Positions 45,028-55,326 of a DNA stretch of 64,000 bases are shown in pieces. The first letter of the stretch is position 1. Each line of letters begins with the position of its first letter. The DNA lies in contig JACEFZ010017841.1 of NCBI GenBank assembly GCA_014155875.1, positions 248,001-312,000 of the forward strand, given 5' to 3'. Both the position numbers and the translations under genes were made by a program. Below the pieces are notes generated by a model that was not told the origin of the DNA, ran no database searches, and worked only from the letters and a program-made list of their open reading frames with translations. The stretch comes from Cepaea nemoralis. Taxonomy: Eukaryota; Mollusca; Gastropoda; Stylommatophora; Helicidae.

Positions 45028-48000
45028 TAACTGGGTTGCTCTTTCCGGGCTATAAACCCTGGGAAAACCTTAATACTCGTCTCGGATTTAAACCCTGGTA
45101 ATAACCTGATAGGGGCTCACATGTCTGTTGCCCTGATGTCTGGATACAAACTTTGGGCATACCCTGCATAAGACTCACTTTTGGGATCTCTATGTTGGTA
45201 TTAAAATCCGGGGTGACCTCTCGCAAATCAGACCCAATTCTTGGAGTTTTTATGGTGTTGGTTAATGGACCCTGTCTCTTACATGAGGACAACTGTCCAG
45301 ACATGTAAACCCACAATAAATCTCTAGAAGGTTTGATTTCATTAATAGTGATAATATTGCATGTATCACTGTTTTAATATATCAGATAGGATTTCAATGT
45401 AGCGGACTGAAGATGATGTATAATATCTTATGGGTCAACATAATTGCTTGTATCCATGATATTTGTTTTCTCAGTATGAAATGATTTATTAGCTTGTCAA
45501 TATGTTGTATAATTTTGTGCATGCTGGTTGTTCAATATATGTATCCAAAATTAAGGTACCTGAGAACACCAGAGAACACAAATTATTTAATATAACTGAG
45601 ACAGCTATTACAGGGGTAAAATTCATTTTGTCCCTGAAATTAAGACACTTAATTCAGTAAATGAATATGAGGCCTACTCCATCTCCAAATTTAATTGCTG
45701 GCATGGGTGAGAGAAGGAATATTGTTGTAACTACAACATTTTTAATGTCACCACATCACATAAGATAACAACTCCTTATATTCTCTTCTCCCCATAACAT
45801 GCTTGCAACACTGAGGGTGAAAATGGTGAGCACTGATGGTTAAATTCATAGGGCACCCATAAAGACACCACATTAACACACTCTCGGTTATAGTCAGTAT
45901 TCGTACCGGCTATTGTCCAGTGTCGATTCGACGTTGGATTTATTCTTCAGTGTGTGATCTTCTCAGTATATCCTGATCAAATTGCTGAGGGGGAGCAGAT
46001 TGAAAATTCCTGGAGAAAATTCTTAAGAACTCAGTCACTTGCCATTCTTGAAGTAGTGGTATTATTAAGCGTACTTGATACGTGATGGACGAGATGAAAG
46101 GAAGATTCTACCTGATGTCATGGGCGGTCATACAAAACCGACCACAGTCTGGTGTCTATAAGACATTAGTCTATTGTTCGATGGTGTAATCTCTCTGTGT
46201 ACTAGGAGCCATGTCACCAGGAGTTAACTCATTGAATTTCCAGGAAGGCCGTCAAATTAACTGGACCCCTGGCCATTCATATGGCAGTGGAGAGCGTACA
46301 AGAAGTATGTGTCTGGGAAACGATGGGAACCAACCTGATGTCATTGGCGTATCATACGACTAGGAGCATATCATGGACAACCTGAAAAATTTCATGAAGA
46401 GATAAAACAGGATCCGTCTCCGACGTCGGCCGTCAATTCATCCTCAATTGAGAAGCGTTTCTGCCTGAAAAATGGTGGAATTAAAGGGCGGACAAAGTCG
46501 CGTGCAACTGATGTCATTCCCCTTTTTCATCCTCAATTGAGAAGACTTTTCTGCCTGAAGAACGGTAGGAATGTAGCTCAGTTCTAGACGAGAGCAATGT
46601 CTGCGATTGAGTGGACTAACGAAAGATCACTGTTCTCAAACAGTTGACTCCTTTCAAGGTAAAGATCCCTGCAACTTCAGCAGTCGACTCTTTATACAAG
46701 TAAGAACCATGCATTGCGCAGTGGAATCTTATATTATTACTGAGATGCGAGGTATATTCACAAGACCTGGCCAGTCCTATCCTCAAAGTCAGTAAAATGG
46801 CTTCCAAAATTCCAGTCAATATTGGGAAATAGGAAGCTATACCCACATAATCACACCCCTCAAAGGCTGTGATAATGACGAACTTCTCTGTGCTGAGAGG
46901 GAACGCCTCATTCGTCATATGTAAACGTTTTGCTCATGTGGGAGAGAGAGAACGGATACTTTTCCAGTCATTCGAAGCACTTAGCTAGAGCATGGCTGAA
47001 GGACAACTAGTTGGAAATTCCACCTGGAATTCTAGATTAGTAGTAGTAGATGTCACAGTCTGGCTGCATCTACAAACTCAGTTGCTACGTTAGAAACAGC
47101 TTACACATGATGGACGCTGAGTGGACAGTCCACAGACAAGTCTGAAGTGGGACTGCGCGATATTTCAACTTAATTAGCAACTAAGGAGAGAAAATGCTGT
47201 CACTTCTCACAACACATCAGAATAGAGGCCTAACGGAATGAGGGAATCTCAACCAATAGTGCACCTCTAAATCTATGGTATTAACTACAGAAATGAGTCA
47301 AGGAAATGTAATGGGAAATTGCTACCATCTGCGAACCCAAGAGGCTTATTGGGAAGATAGGATTTTTGTTCTATGCTAACCCAAGATCTGCAAATAGTAG
47401 ATTTTAGTCTTAACAAGTTCTGCAGTGGCTGCTTATACAGTTCACCCGGAAGTGATTGTCTTTGCTCCGGTGCTGGTCAAAAATTTAACCCAGTTCCAAA
47501 TGCCAAGATTACTGTTGGAGAAAGTTGTTCAGCTAATACTCTCACAGGATTATCATTCTCCTATGGCGAAGGGAAGGATGAAGTTCTGATAAAGATGAAA
47601 GGGAGAGATACATGGAGTGCAACCATTCTCTCTAAACCTCATCTGGAAGTTGGCTTAATTGCAAAGCCATTACTTCACATAATGAATCTCTATGGACCAT
47701 TCATACATTACGAAATGGTGTGACTCAGAGAGATCATTTATCACAAACAGGAAATATAGCAAGGATGTCGGTGATGGAACACTGTCAGATGTAAATAGAA
47801 GGGCAGTTCACAGATGAGTGGAGTCAGGACTCTTAATGCTCCCAGTGACTTAATGGAACTTAATGCAGGGCTAACTTCATGGTCTTTGCGTTTGCCACCA
47901 AATTCATTAACTGATGGAATGTTGGGGCAGATTATTTTTTTTTTAAAGGAAAAATCACTTAGTTCCAAATGTACTACTCTAGTTAGGGTAAAGGGAGACA

Positions 48001-48092
48001 GGGAGTAATTGACAAAACCACCTGAGGGATCTGGGAACTGTGGATTTCTGAGATTATCTGTCATGCCTATGAAAGATTTAAGAGAGGGGCTA
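45028..48092. mobile_element. Internal region of the LTR element, no gag-pol seen
   Basis: 3,065 bp between the LTRs. Next to the 5' LTR is TAACTGGGTTGCTC, where a primer-binding site would begin with TGG. Next to the 3' LTR is a purine run AAGAGAGGGG (48080-48089), a good polypurine tract. Open frames reach only about 119 codons (for example 47373-47723 plus, 47741-48100 minus) and none resembles gag, protease, reverse transcriptase, integrase or envelope. The element is thus non-autonomous. Confidence 0.7.
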
Positions 48093-51000
48093 TGTGACAT
48101 GATGGATCAGAACCCCACATTCCCAGTCCAACACATTCATAAAAATACTTTTAATTTGAGCGGAGACCATCCAGATAGCAAGGACTATTCTTAGAATCGT
48201 AGGTTCCAGAACGCGGTGGGGTAGGGCAGCGGTATGCGCTCTGTCTTTTCATTGGCTAATACGTGGCAGCCCACGCTATTCACTGGGCCACATTTGAATA
48301 TCTGGTAGTTTGAGCCAGGATTCCACCCGGAGCAGTCGCTATTTGTGATGTGGGGACCCAAAATGCCCTTAAAGATTCAGTAAAATATTGTTCTCTGGAT
48401 AACAGGTACCACTTTAAAACATACTTTAATGTTGTGGTTATGCCTAGTGAACGAAAGAGAAGAATATAAGAGTATTTTATGAAGAAAATGTGAAAGTGAA
48501 AACAGAACTTCTGTGCGCCAGTATTCTGAATACTGCTTCTTCAACCTGTCAGGTCTTGCACGCTGTATACTCCAAGTGCATATCATTCCTCTGTTGTGAC
48601 TGGTTGCGTATGCTTGATGATTGTAAGTACACTCAATGCAAATTCGCAAACCCATTTGTGCATTCTAATGCCTAGGATGACTCATTCTTAACCGAACTGT
48701 ACACTGCTCTTGCGAGTTAACATTTGGCAGTCTGAATTGGAATGTGTGATGTAAACATGTACAAGTTCCTTTGTAATGCTGAGAATGTTGGAGTGAGTGA
48801 GCTTGGTGATTTGATAAGTAGCCTCTCACATTAGTAGAAGGAAAGATGCTTCAATATTCTTATGTAAGCAGGACGTGTATGGCACGCCAGAATTGCAAAG
48901 TTCATGTGATGCCTGGTGGCTAGATTACGCTCAAGAGAATTAATATAATTTCTCTCTGAAGTATTACACTGGTACCTCTACTGTTGGTTGGTTCATATAA
49001 ACTAGTTCCTAAAAGGACAATAGGTGTGTGAACCTGTGTCTTAGTTGGCTGAATATAATGTATGGCTCATGCAAATTTACAAGGACTAAACATGTTTTTC
49101 CCATATGTGCTTGGTGCATATGTGAACAATTGCTTATGCAATTGAGCTTCTGTTACCTACTGTGGTAGATATGGACATTACTCAGTGGGGAAAGAGCACA
49201 TGATGATGATAATGTACCTGTGAGCCAAGTCAGGTCTGAAAGGGGTGTTTGGCATTGCTGTGGGTGTATATGGAATAGGACATTCATGCACCACCATCAC
49301 AACCATTGGAAGTGATTTTTGGGCTGCTAATTGGGTAAATGCCATTAGTTAATACATAATGCATATTGCAGTTGTAAATGCCTATTTTCCATTTCCCTCA
49401 CCATGCTTGTTCATGTGCTGATTCACAATGCCTGTCCCATGTTGATATGTCACAATGCTTGCTCATGATGCCTGCCTTATAGTGCTTGCTGTACTGTGTC
49501 TGGTCCTCCTTGTGCCCAGGTCTACTGTGGTTCAAACATGGTGGAACTTAGACCACATAAATGCTTGTAATTGTGTAGGCTACCCCTGTTTCAGTATATA
49601 GGCTTGTGAGTACCACAGATAAGGGTGAATAATGAAACCATGTCACCCACAGTACATCACAGTGAAATTCACTACATCATCAACTAGGAGAGGTGTGTTT
49701 GGTCAACATCCTCCCTTTCCTCCCCATCTCCATCTGTGTATGTTAATGTATGATAACATCATCTTTTAACAAATGTAAAGAGATGTTGTGCCATTTTTGT
49801 ATATTGACAGAGAACAAGAGGATGGTGGAGAGGCCTTTCATATATCATCTGGGACAACTAACCAGTAGTCCCTAAATCCAACTCCCTATAAGTACCCTAG
49901 GGAAAATCACAGATGACCACAAGCTGAATTGCCAGCCTTTAAACCTGTGCCCCAAATGGAATACTTATTAATTTTCCTAGAATTCCAAAATACAGGAATG
50001 TCTTGGAGGATTTAATCTCAGCTCCAACCGCTGAATGTCAAAGGGAGAGGAATAGTTCTGAAGACTTCAATGATTAGAAGTATAGTGACTCTTATAATGA
50101 TCCTGACAGTGATCATAATTATCAGAATCATCTGAGAACGAAAACAACAAGTCTCTGGTTGTTAACCCCATTCAAGAAGACTGGTGAAATGACTAGTGCA
50201 ATGGATTGTTTGGCTAAGACTTGTCTTGGTTAATCTCCAGCCTGGTGCTCACACAGTGTATAAGAATGAAGACTTGAAGAGTAAGTGAGGTGGACTAGAT
50301 ATGTGAGGTCCCCAGTGACAGTTTTCACAGACAGTCTGGTCAACAGGGAGATTCAGTACCTTGTCATCACCACCAATTCTGTTCTCAAGAGGAAATGATC
50401 TGCCATGGGACTTATTACAGGAAATCTGCTACCTGGACCTTTTCCAACCTTAATTGCTGAGGATAACAGGGTGCAAACGGATCCAGAACAGTAGTTCCTT
50501 CCTTAAGTTTCCCATAAATAGTATTTTCATGAAAACTTCCCAGAGACAGAGACTGATGATAAATACAGAGAATCAGTGTTGTAGTTGGAGAGGAGGAGGA
50601 GGAGAGTTTATTGATTGGGGTGGAGTAATGGGAGGGGGTGTATCATGTTTATCTACATGCATGTGTGACATATTTTGTACATTTTATATGTATTTGTTGA
50701 AGTGTTGACATGCCAGGAGATGAAACAATGGTCATCACTCGACTCACCATCAGCTCAATAAAGTGTATTTAATGAATCAGTGTTTTAAGTACAAGTCTCG
50801 AGAGAATGTCTTGTACAGTTGCTGTCAAGTATTGTCTCTTGTGACTGTCTTAAGTTACTGTGGTTGGTTACAAATATTGTGAAAAGTCCTGTATAGATGT
50901 TGTCAAGTATCTAATGATGTATGTCTTGTACAAGGGTTGGTGTAAACATTTTCTTGTGAATGTATGTTCCACTTTTGTCAAGAACCTGTCATGTAGATGT

Positions 51001-51469
51001 CTTGTTCAACAGATGTTATGTACAGTTATTGTTGAGTTTGTCTATTAATATTGAGTCCTAAAGTCTTAAGTCATTGGACAACTGATATAGGTCACTTTTG
51101 ACACAAACAAAATAAATAAGGGAAGATCTAATGTGACGGACGAATAGCACACTGGCAACATTATGTTGAGAGAGATGGATCCTCAGTTGTACAGGGGCGA
51201 AGAGTTCAGATCTCCTTTTGGTCTTAAGGGAACCTTTTTCTTCTTATATAAATTTCTGTGTAGATACATAGTAGTCTCACAGTGGGGGTTCAGAGCCAAG
51301 GTAAAAATGGTTCTCCAAAAGGGCTATTGCGGGAATGATTATCTCATTTGAGAGACCTCTAGACAACAACGTGCAAAATCATATCCGTGATCTTGCCTAT
51401 TTATTATTCAAGATATATTTCCAGAGAACACTATCAATTAGGTCCTCTGTCTCAATCGAACATGTCACA
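48093..51469. mobile_element. 3' LTR of the large LTR retroelement
   Basis: 3,377 bp, TGTGACATG to CATGTCACA, closely similar to 41013-45027, with small indels and scattered substitutions. Flanking pentamers are CGCTC (41008-41012) and TGCTC (51470-51474), a five-base duplication with one mismatch. Confidence 0.8.
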
Positions 51470-51539
51470 TGCTCACAGAAGGAGAAGAAAGAGATGAAAC
51501 AAGAAGGCACAACTTTAGACAGCTAGCTAGAAATGTCAC

Positions 51540-52480
51540 GTGTGATTTTGTTGATGCAGCCATTTTAAAATGGTTCACTGTGATTAGATCGGCAAATGTA
51601 CCATGAGTAAATGGGCCTTTACTTATTGCGAAAGCAGAAAAATGTGCACGTCTTGACTATATTATTGTTTGTAGAACTATCATTGTGTCCTCGGTAGTGT
51701 AGTGGTTAATGTCTCCGCCTTTCACCCGGGAGACTAGGGTTCGACTCTCCGCCGGCAATGTTTTTTCTAAGTTTTAATAAACAAATATTTAACATTTTTA
51801 TTGAATTATTAGTGAATTTTATTTGCCAAATAAAATATCACTGTACGTAGAGTGTGTCCTTGTCGACAAATATCGTCTTTTTGAGGTTTGAAGAAAAAGA
51901 ACTTGCAAATAAAGACAGACAAGAAGAGAGAATAATAGTCTTCTTCAAATTTTTTTGAATAGGGGCTCGTATTATTCACAATAAAAAAAAACGACATTGC
52001 ATCCCGTTCAAGAATGTGTGTGGAGAGAAACAGTCAGTCGACGAAGCAACGACTCACTCAACGTTCTCAGACGTTGCTTTAGCTAAGTATAATTCTGCGG
52101 ACGTGTTTAATGATTATGAAACTGGCTTATTTTGGAGATTGTTACCTGATAAAACATTTTGTTTCAAAAATGAAAAGTGTCATGAGAGGAAAACATCAAA
52201 AGAAAGAATAACAGTGGTTGTGTGTTCCAATATGGATGGTAGTGAAAAATGGCCTTTATTTGATGATTGAAAAATTTAAAATCCTCGTTGTTTCAAAGGC
52301 CTGAAAAAATTATGTGAATTACAGAGCCAATTCAAAGGCATGGATAACATCAGAACTGTTCAATGAGTGGCTACAAGAATTTTTGGGAAGACATTTTTCA
52401 CAAGTCAAGAACAAAGCGAAATCACAAGACTTTTTCTTTAATTAATTTGGAAATTTTGATATGACTTTAATGTTCCGCTT
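51540..52480 (+). pseudogene. Pogo/Tigger (CENP-B-like) transposase, broken
   Basis: At 51555-51650 is a CENP-B-type DNA-binding block (AAILKWFTVIRSANVP, then ARLD). At 52016-52270 is the start of the DDE domain (CGEKQSVDEATTHSTFS, then ETGLFWRLLPDKTF and ERITVVVCSNMDGSEKWPL) and at 52315-52440 a continuation (SKAWITSELFNEWLQEF) in another frame. About 330 bases including a tRNA-like sequence separate the two parts. Frameshifts and a stop show it is dead. Confidence 0.8.
51688..51758 (+). other. tRNA-Glu/Asp-like relic
   Basis: TCCTCGGTAGTGTAGTGGTT starts like a cytosolic tRNA-Asp or tRNA-Glu, the loop position reads CCTTTCACC (TTC, Glu) and a B box GGGTTCGACTC follows. The acceptor and T stems do not pair properly, so it is likely a pseudogene or SINE head. 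It lies inside the pogo transposase sequence. Confidence 0.5.
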
Positions 52481-52854
52481 TCTAAAATAATTAAACATTT
52501 CAACATTTCTGATATTGTATTGCTATTTATTTGTTCACTAACTGTGTTTCCTAAGTGGCACAATCATTTTACTCAATGCTACTGCATGGTATTAGTGTAA
52601 ATTAGTGTAAATGTGTGCAGACTGGATAAGTAGAATTTCTGATAAGTAGAACAAATTCCTTCGGCCCCTGTGACTTCTACTTATCCAGACTCCACTGTAT
52701 ACCATTGGCAGACATAAAAACCAACGATCAAGTCCTAAAAGAAGCAAATGAAAACCGTAAACTGATTAGAGAAATTAGACGCAGACAGTCACAATTTTTT
52801 TTTGGGCACGATATGAGAAGAAATAAAGTAGAGAACTTGGTGACAACTAATAAT

Positions 52855-53068
52855 AAATAAACACACATAGTATTTTTTGGTGCTCATAGAAGTGCGATTA
52901 AGGAAGTAGAGACTAGAGGACTAGTTAACATAAAAATGTAAAGATATAATTATCGACCGGGATTCAAACCTGTGACCTCCAAATGACAACGACGCCACGC
53001 TGCAGGAATAAGTGTACTTCGACGCATAACCAAATCGACATCCTTGTCACGGGATGATGGAGACTAGA
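52855..53068 (-). mobile_element. tRNA-derived insert in RTE-A
   Basis: The minus strand contains CAGCGTGGCGTCGTTGTCAT and CACAGGTTTGAATCCCGGTC, an A-box-like and a consensus B box spaced as in a tRNA. It separates the GDNL-like and KNTELIHDSG-like parts of the RTE-A ORF. Confidence 0.55.
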
Positions 53069-53160
53069 ACACAGAGCTGATCCACGACTCTGGTTATCGT
53101 GTAAGATGACGAAACATGACCACCCACGCTTATCGGTATGGCACATGATGATGAAGAGTA

Positions 53161-53480
53161 GTATTTTATTATTTCCGTTTACTAATTCCTCATTCTTCTT
53201 CTTATATGAGCCCCAAACAATACAAATGTGTGTTTATCTATGAACTGGCTTAGTGGTCTCAAAGGGTTCCCCAACTGATATTTCTGTGAAATACGCCTAC
53301 TATAATACTATATTGGATAAGAGCAGAAACGGTTGCAGCAGGATATAACAATAGGAAATATAAACAGTTAAGTAATTGTAACTCCTGCGAAAAAGTGAGA
53401 TATACTAAACACGACACTGTAGGCTATATACCTTACAACGAACTCCACGATAGTGAACATAAATAACAGGGGGGAAATCC
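53161..53480. other. No recognisable feature
   Basis: AT-rich spacer downstream of the RTE-A tail, without a supported ORF. Confidence 0.4.
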
Positions 53481-53503
53481 CAATAATAATAATAATAATA
53501 ATA

Positions 53504-53535
<32 letters not shown>
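53481..53535. repeat. (AAT)n microsatellite
   Basis: About 17 AAT units with one slip, directly followed by a mariner-like terminal sequence. Confidence 0.95.
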
Positions 53536-53538
<3 letters not shown>

Positions 53539-53562
53539 GAGGGTCGTTCAGAAAGTAATGCT
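53536..53562. mobile_element. Mariner-like terminal inverted repeat, solitary
   Basis: CGAGGGTCGTTCAGAAAGTA is a typical mariner terminal repeat sequence. No transposase follows and no partner end was found nearby. Confidence 0.5.
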
Positions 53563-53664
53563 TCAAGTCGTTTTTCTAAGCCAATAATATTAATAAAGAT
53601 CTCATCTAATCTCATCAGGTTCATCTTGCGGTGTCAAGTTGAAGCATAAACAGCGGGAGAGTGC

Positions 53665-54200
53665 CCGTGTACGGGCTTCATATATCGAGGTTTCTATATT
53701 CTCTGCAAAATCCCTCTATCCATCGTTTACGTGGCCGGCCTCTTCTTCTGCTTCCGTCTAGTCTGTACCTCATTGCTTGTTGTGGTATACCGTTATTTGT
53801 TAATCTAGTTATACGGCCAAACCATTTAACCTGCTGTTTTCTGATAAAATCTAGCGCTGCTGTAACCCCAACTTTATTTCTGATTTCTTCATTTCTGATT
53901 TTCTCTCTTCTTGATACATTGAGTATTCTTCTCAGGAATCTCATTTCTGTTGTGATTTTTCTTTTCTCTTTGTTTTCTTTCATTGTCCTAGTTTGGCATT
54001 GGTAGCATAGAGTTGGTAGGAAGATTGTGTTGTAGAGTGCTTTCTTAGTGGCTACTGATACATGTATGTTCTTTAGTATTGGTGCCATTTGTCCGGTGAG
54101 TTGGTTTGCATCTATTTTCGATCTCGTCTACTGATTTGCCATTTGATGATATTATACTTCCTAGGTACTTGAAGCTCTTTACTTGATTCAGGGGGTGTTC
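53665..54200 (-). pseudogene. RTE-B LINE 3' half (antisense)
   Basis: A minus-strand open frame (53678-54088) encodes MAPILKNIHVSVATKKALYN, LPTLCYQCQTRTMKENKE, RFLRRILNVSRREKI, QQVKWFGRITRLTNNGIP and RRRGRPRKRWIEGFCREYRN: the post-palm linker and C-terminus of an RTE-like LINE. Upstream on the minus strand (54100-54200) is the KSFKYLGSIIS-type block. It is interrupted at 54200 by the hAT element and resumes for about 20 bases after 59089. Confidence 0.8.
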
Positions 54201-54295
54201 TTCTAGATCAGGGGTCACTAAACTTTTTTCACGGCGGGCCGGATAACTGGCAAAATGACGAACGCGGGCCGGATACTCATTCTGTACAATACTTG

Positions 54296-54541
54296 AGCCG
54301 TCTCCGTGGCGAAGGTCTTACGGACGCGGTTAGTAATCACGTATACCCGCGTTCGACACATAGCTGTGCACGATTTGGCAGCAGACCGCGTTGCAATGGT
54401 TTTTTTTTTACGCTATGGTATGGGTGTCGCTAGTTCAGAAAGCAATGGTAAACTACTGAACGTAAACTTCCCAAGACAACAACAGCAAAAAATTCTGGTG
54501 TTGACTGCAAACGTCCTGTAAAGGATATGCAACTAACTTTA
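54296..54541 (+). mobile_element. SINE3, complete copy with 10-bp TSD
   Basis: ACAATACTTG at 54286-54295 and 54542-54551 delimits 246 bp. Head GTCTCCGTGGCGAAGG with B box GCGTTCGACAC, body CAGAAAGCAATGGTAAACTA, tail CCTGTAAAGGATATGCAACT. This copy defines the family and its sense strand. Confidence 0.85.
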
Positions 54542-54641
54542 ACAATACTTGCAAGCTTTCTGGGGGAAAAGACGAAAAACTAAATTAATCATTGGTGAGT
54601 GGCGTGCAGTGCACAAAAACAAAGACAGCCAACATATTTAT

Positions 54642-55326
54642 TTACTTAAAAAGGTTATCAAAGAATTCAGAATCAATTTCTTCAAGAAAAGCCTGGAACT
54701 GACGGTGATCGAGTTTATGTCCCTGAAAGAAGTTCACATCAGAAACGACTGGTTTCAGTACACATGAAATATATAAGTCTTTCGCACAGAGTTTTAGCTG
54801 ATGTATGATGCAGTGTATGAATAGAGCTCTCGGAATTTGCAAATCTTCCAACTGAGTCCTGATCTGCCACATCAGACCCTTCCTCACTCCAGCCATGCTT
54901 TTATCGTTCATCAACTATAACACCTGGAAGCTGATTCTACTGAATGTTATAGACTTGCAAACATTTTTGTACTTCCATGAAAATGTCTTTTCCAGTTGTT
55001 GTTCCATGCATGCTGCAAACGGATGCCAACTCTTCTGTTACCTGAAAGTCCAAATTGACATCACGAATGAACACAAGAAGTTGTGACGTACTCGAGAGAT
55101 CAGTATACTCATCCAGCGCCAGAGAATACCACAACAAGTTCCTAGTTTTCTCGCGTATCTGTAGCACTATGTTATCTCCGAGTTCTTCTGTTCTTCGCAC
55201 AACTGAAATTGCCGAAAGGCTGATAGTTCCAAACAAATCGGTTTCCTCAGGACACATGTCATTTGCTGCTTCCATTATACACTTTTTGGGGCGCCTCTGA
55301 CGGTGGGAGACACCTACAGGTGTCAC
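54642..55326 (-). pseudogene. hAT transposase (GTF2IRD2/Charlie-like) fragment
   Basis: Minus-strand frames at 54937-55326 (ISLSAISVVRRTEELGDNIV, LLWYSLALDEYTDLSSTSQL, HGTTTGKDIFMEV) and 54642-54914 (ALFIHCIIHQLKLCAKDL, GHKLDHRQFQAFLEEID) follow the order of hAT transposases related to the GTF2IRD2 C-terminal region. ALDEYTD holds the first catalytic Asp. The N-terminal zinc finger and the C-terminal dimerisation domain are missing and a frame change separates the two parts. Confidence 0.8.

Larger units (their letters stand above)
40671..52697 (+). mobile_element. Pogo/Tigger-like DNA transposon (host of LTR element)
   Basis: The left terminal repeat CAGTCGAGTCCACTTAAGTC pairs with the right end TACTTATCCAGACTCCACTG (inverted: CAGTGGAGTCTGGATAAGTA), and TA dinucleotides flank both (40669-40670, 52698-52699). 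These are hallmarks of pogo elements. Its own DNA is about 1.57 kb (40671-41012 and 51470-52697); the rest is a later LTR element insertion. Confidence 0.85.
40275..53160 (+). pseudogene. RTE-A LINE split by nested insertions
   Basis: Left part (40275-40670) encodes decayed linker sequence (GQFMTSDGKC-like, LLYGCEAWVRS, IWFLRKIQ). Right part (52700-53160) resumes exactly there with TNDQVLKEANENRKLIREI, RRQSQFF, and ends with the family's terminal CACGCTTATCGGTATGGCAC plus TGATGATGA tail. All DNA from 40671 to 52697 is a pogo-type transposon, and a tRNA-derived insert lies near 52855-53068. Confidence 0.85.

Noticed and set aside
47373..48100. gag-like gene of the LTR element
   Set aside because: The 116- and 119-codon frames lack zinc knuckles, capsid or protease motifs and sit on opposite strands partly overlapping the LTR edge.
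41013..51469. Simple segmental duplication instead of an LTR element
   Set aside because: TG...CA ends with 9-bp inverted repeats, a polypurine tract, a near-perfect 5-bp flanking duplication and clean insertion into a pogo transposon favour an LTR element, although proof needs more copies.
51688..51758. Functional tRNA-Glu gene
   Set aside because: Boxes A and B look good but acceptor and T stems do not pair and the anticodon stem is irregular.
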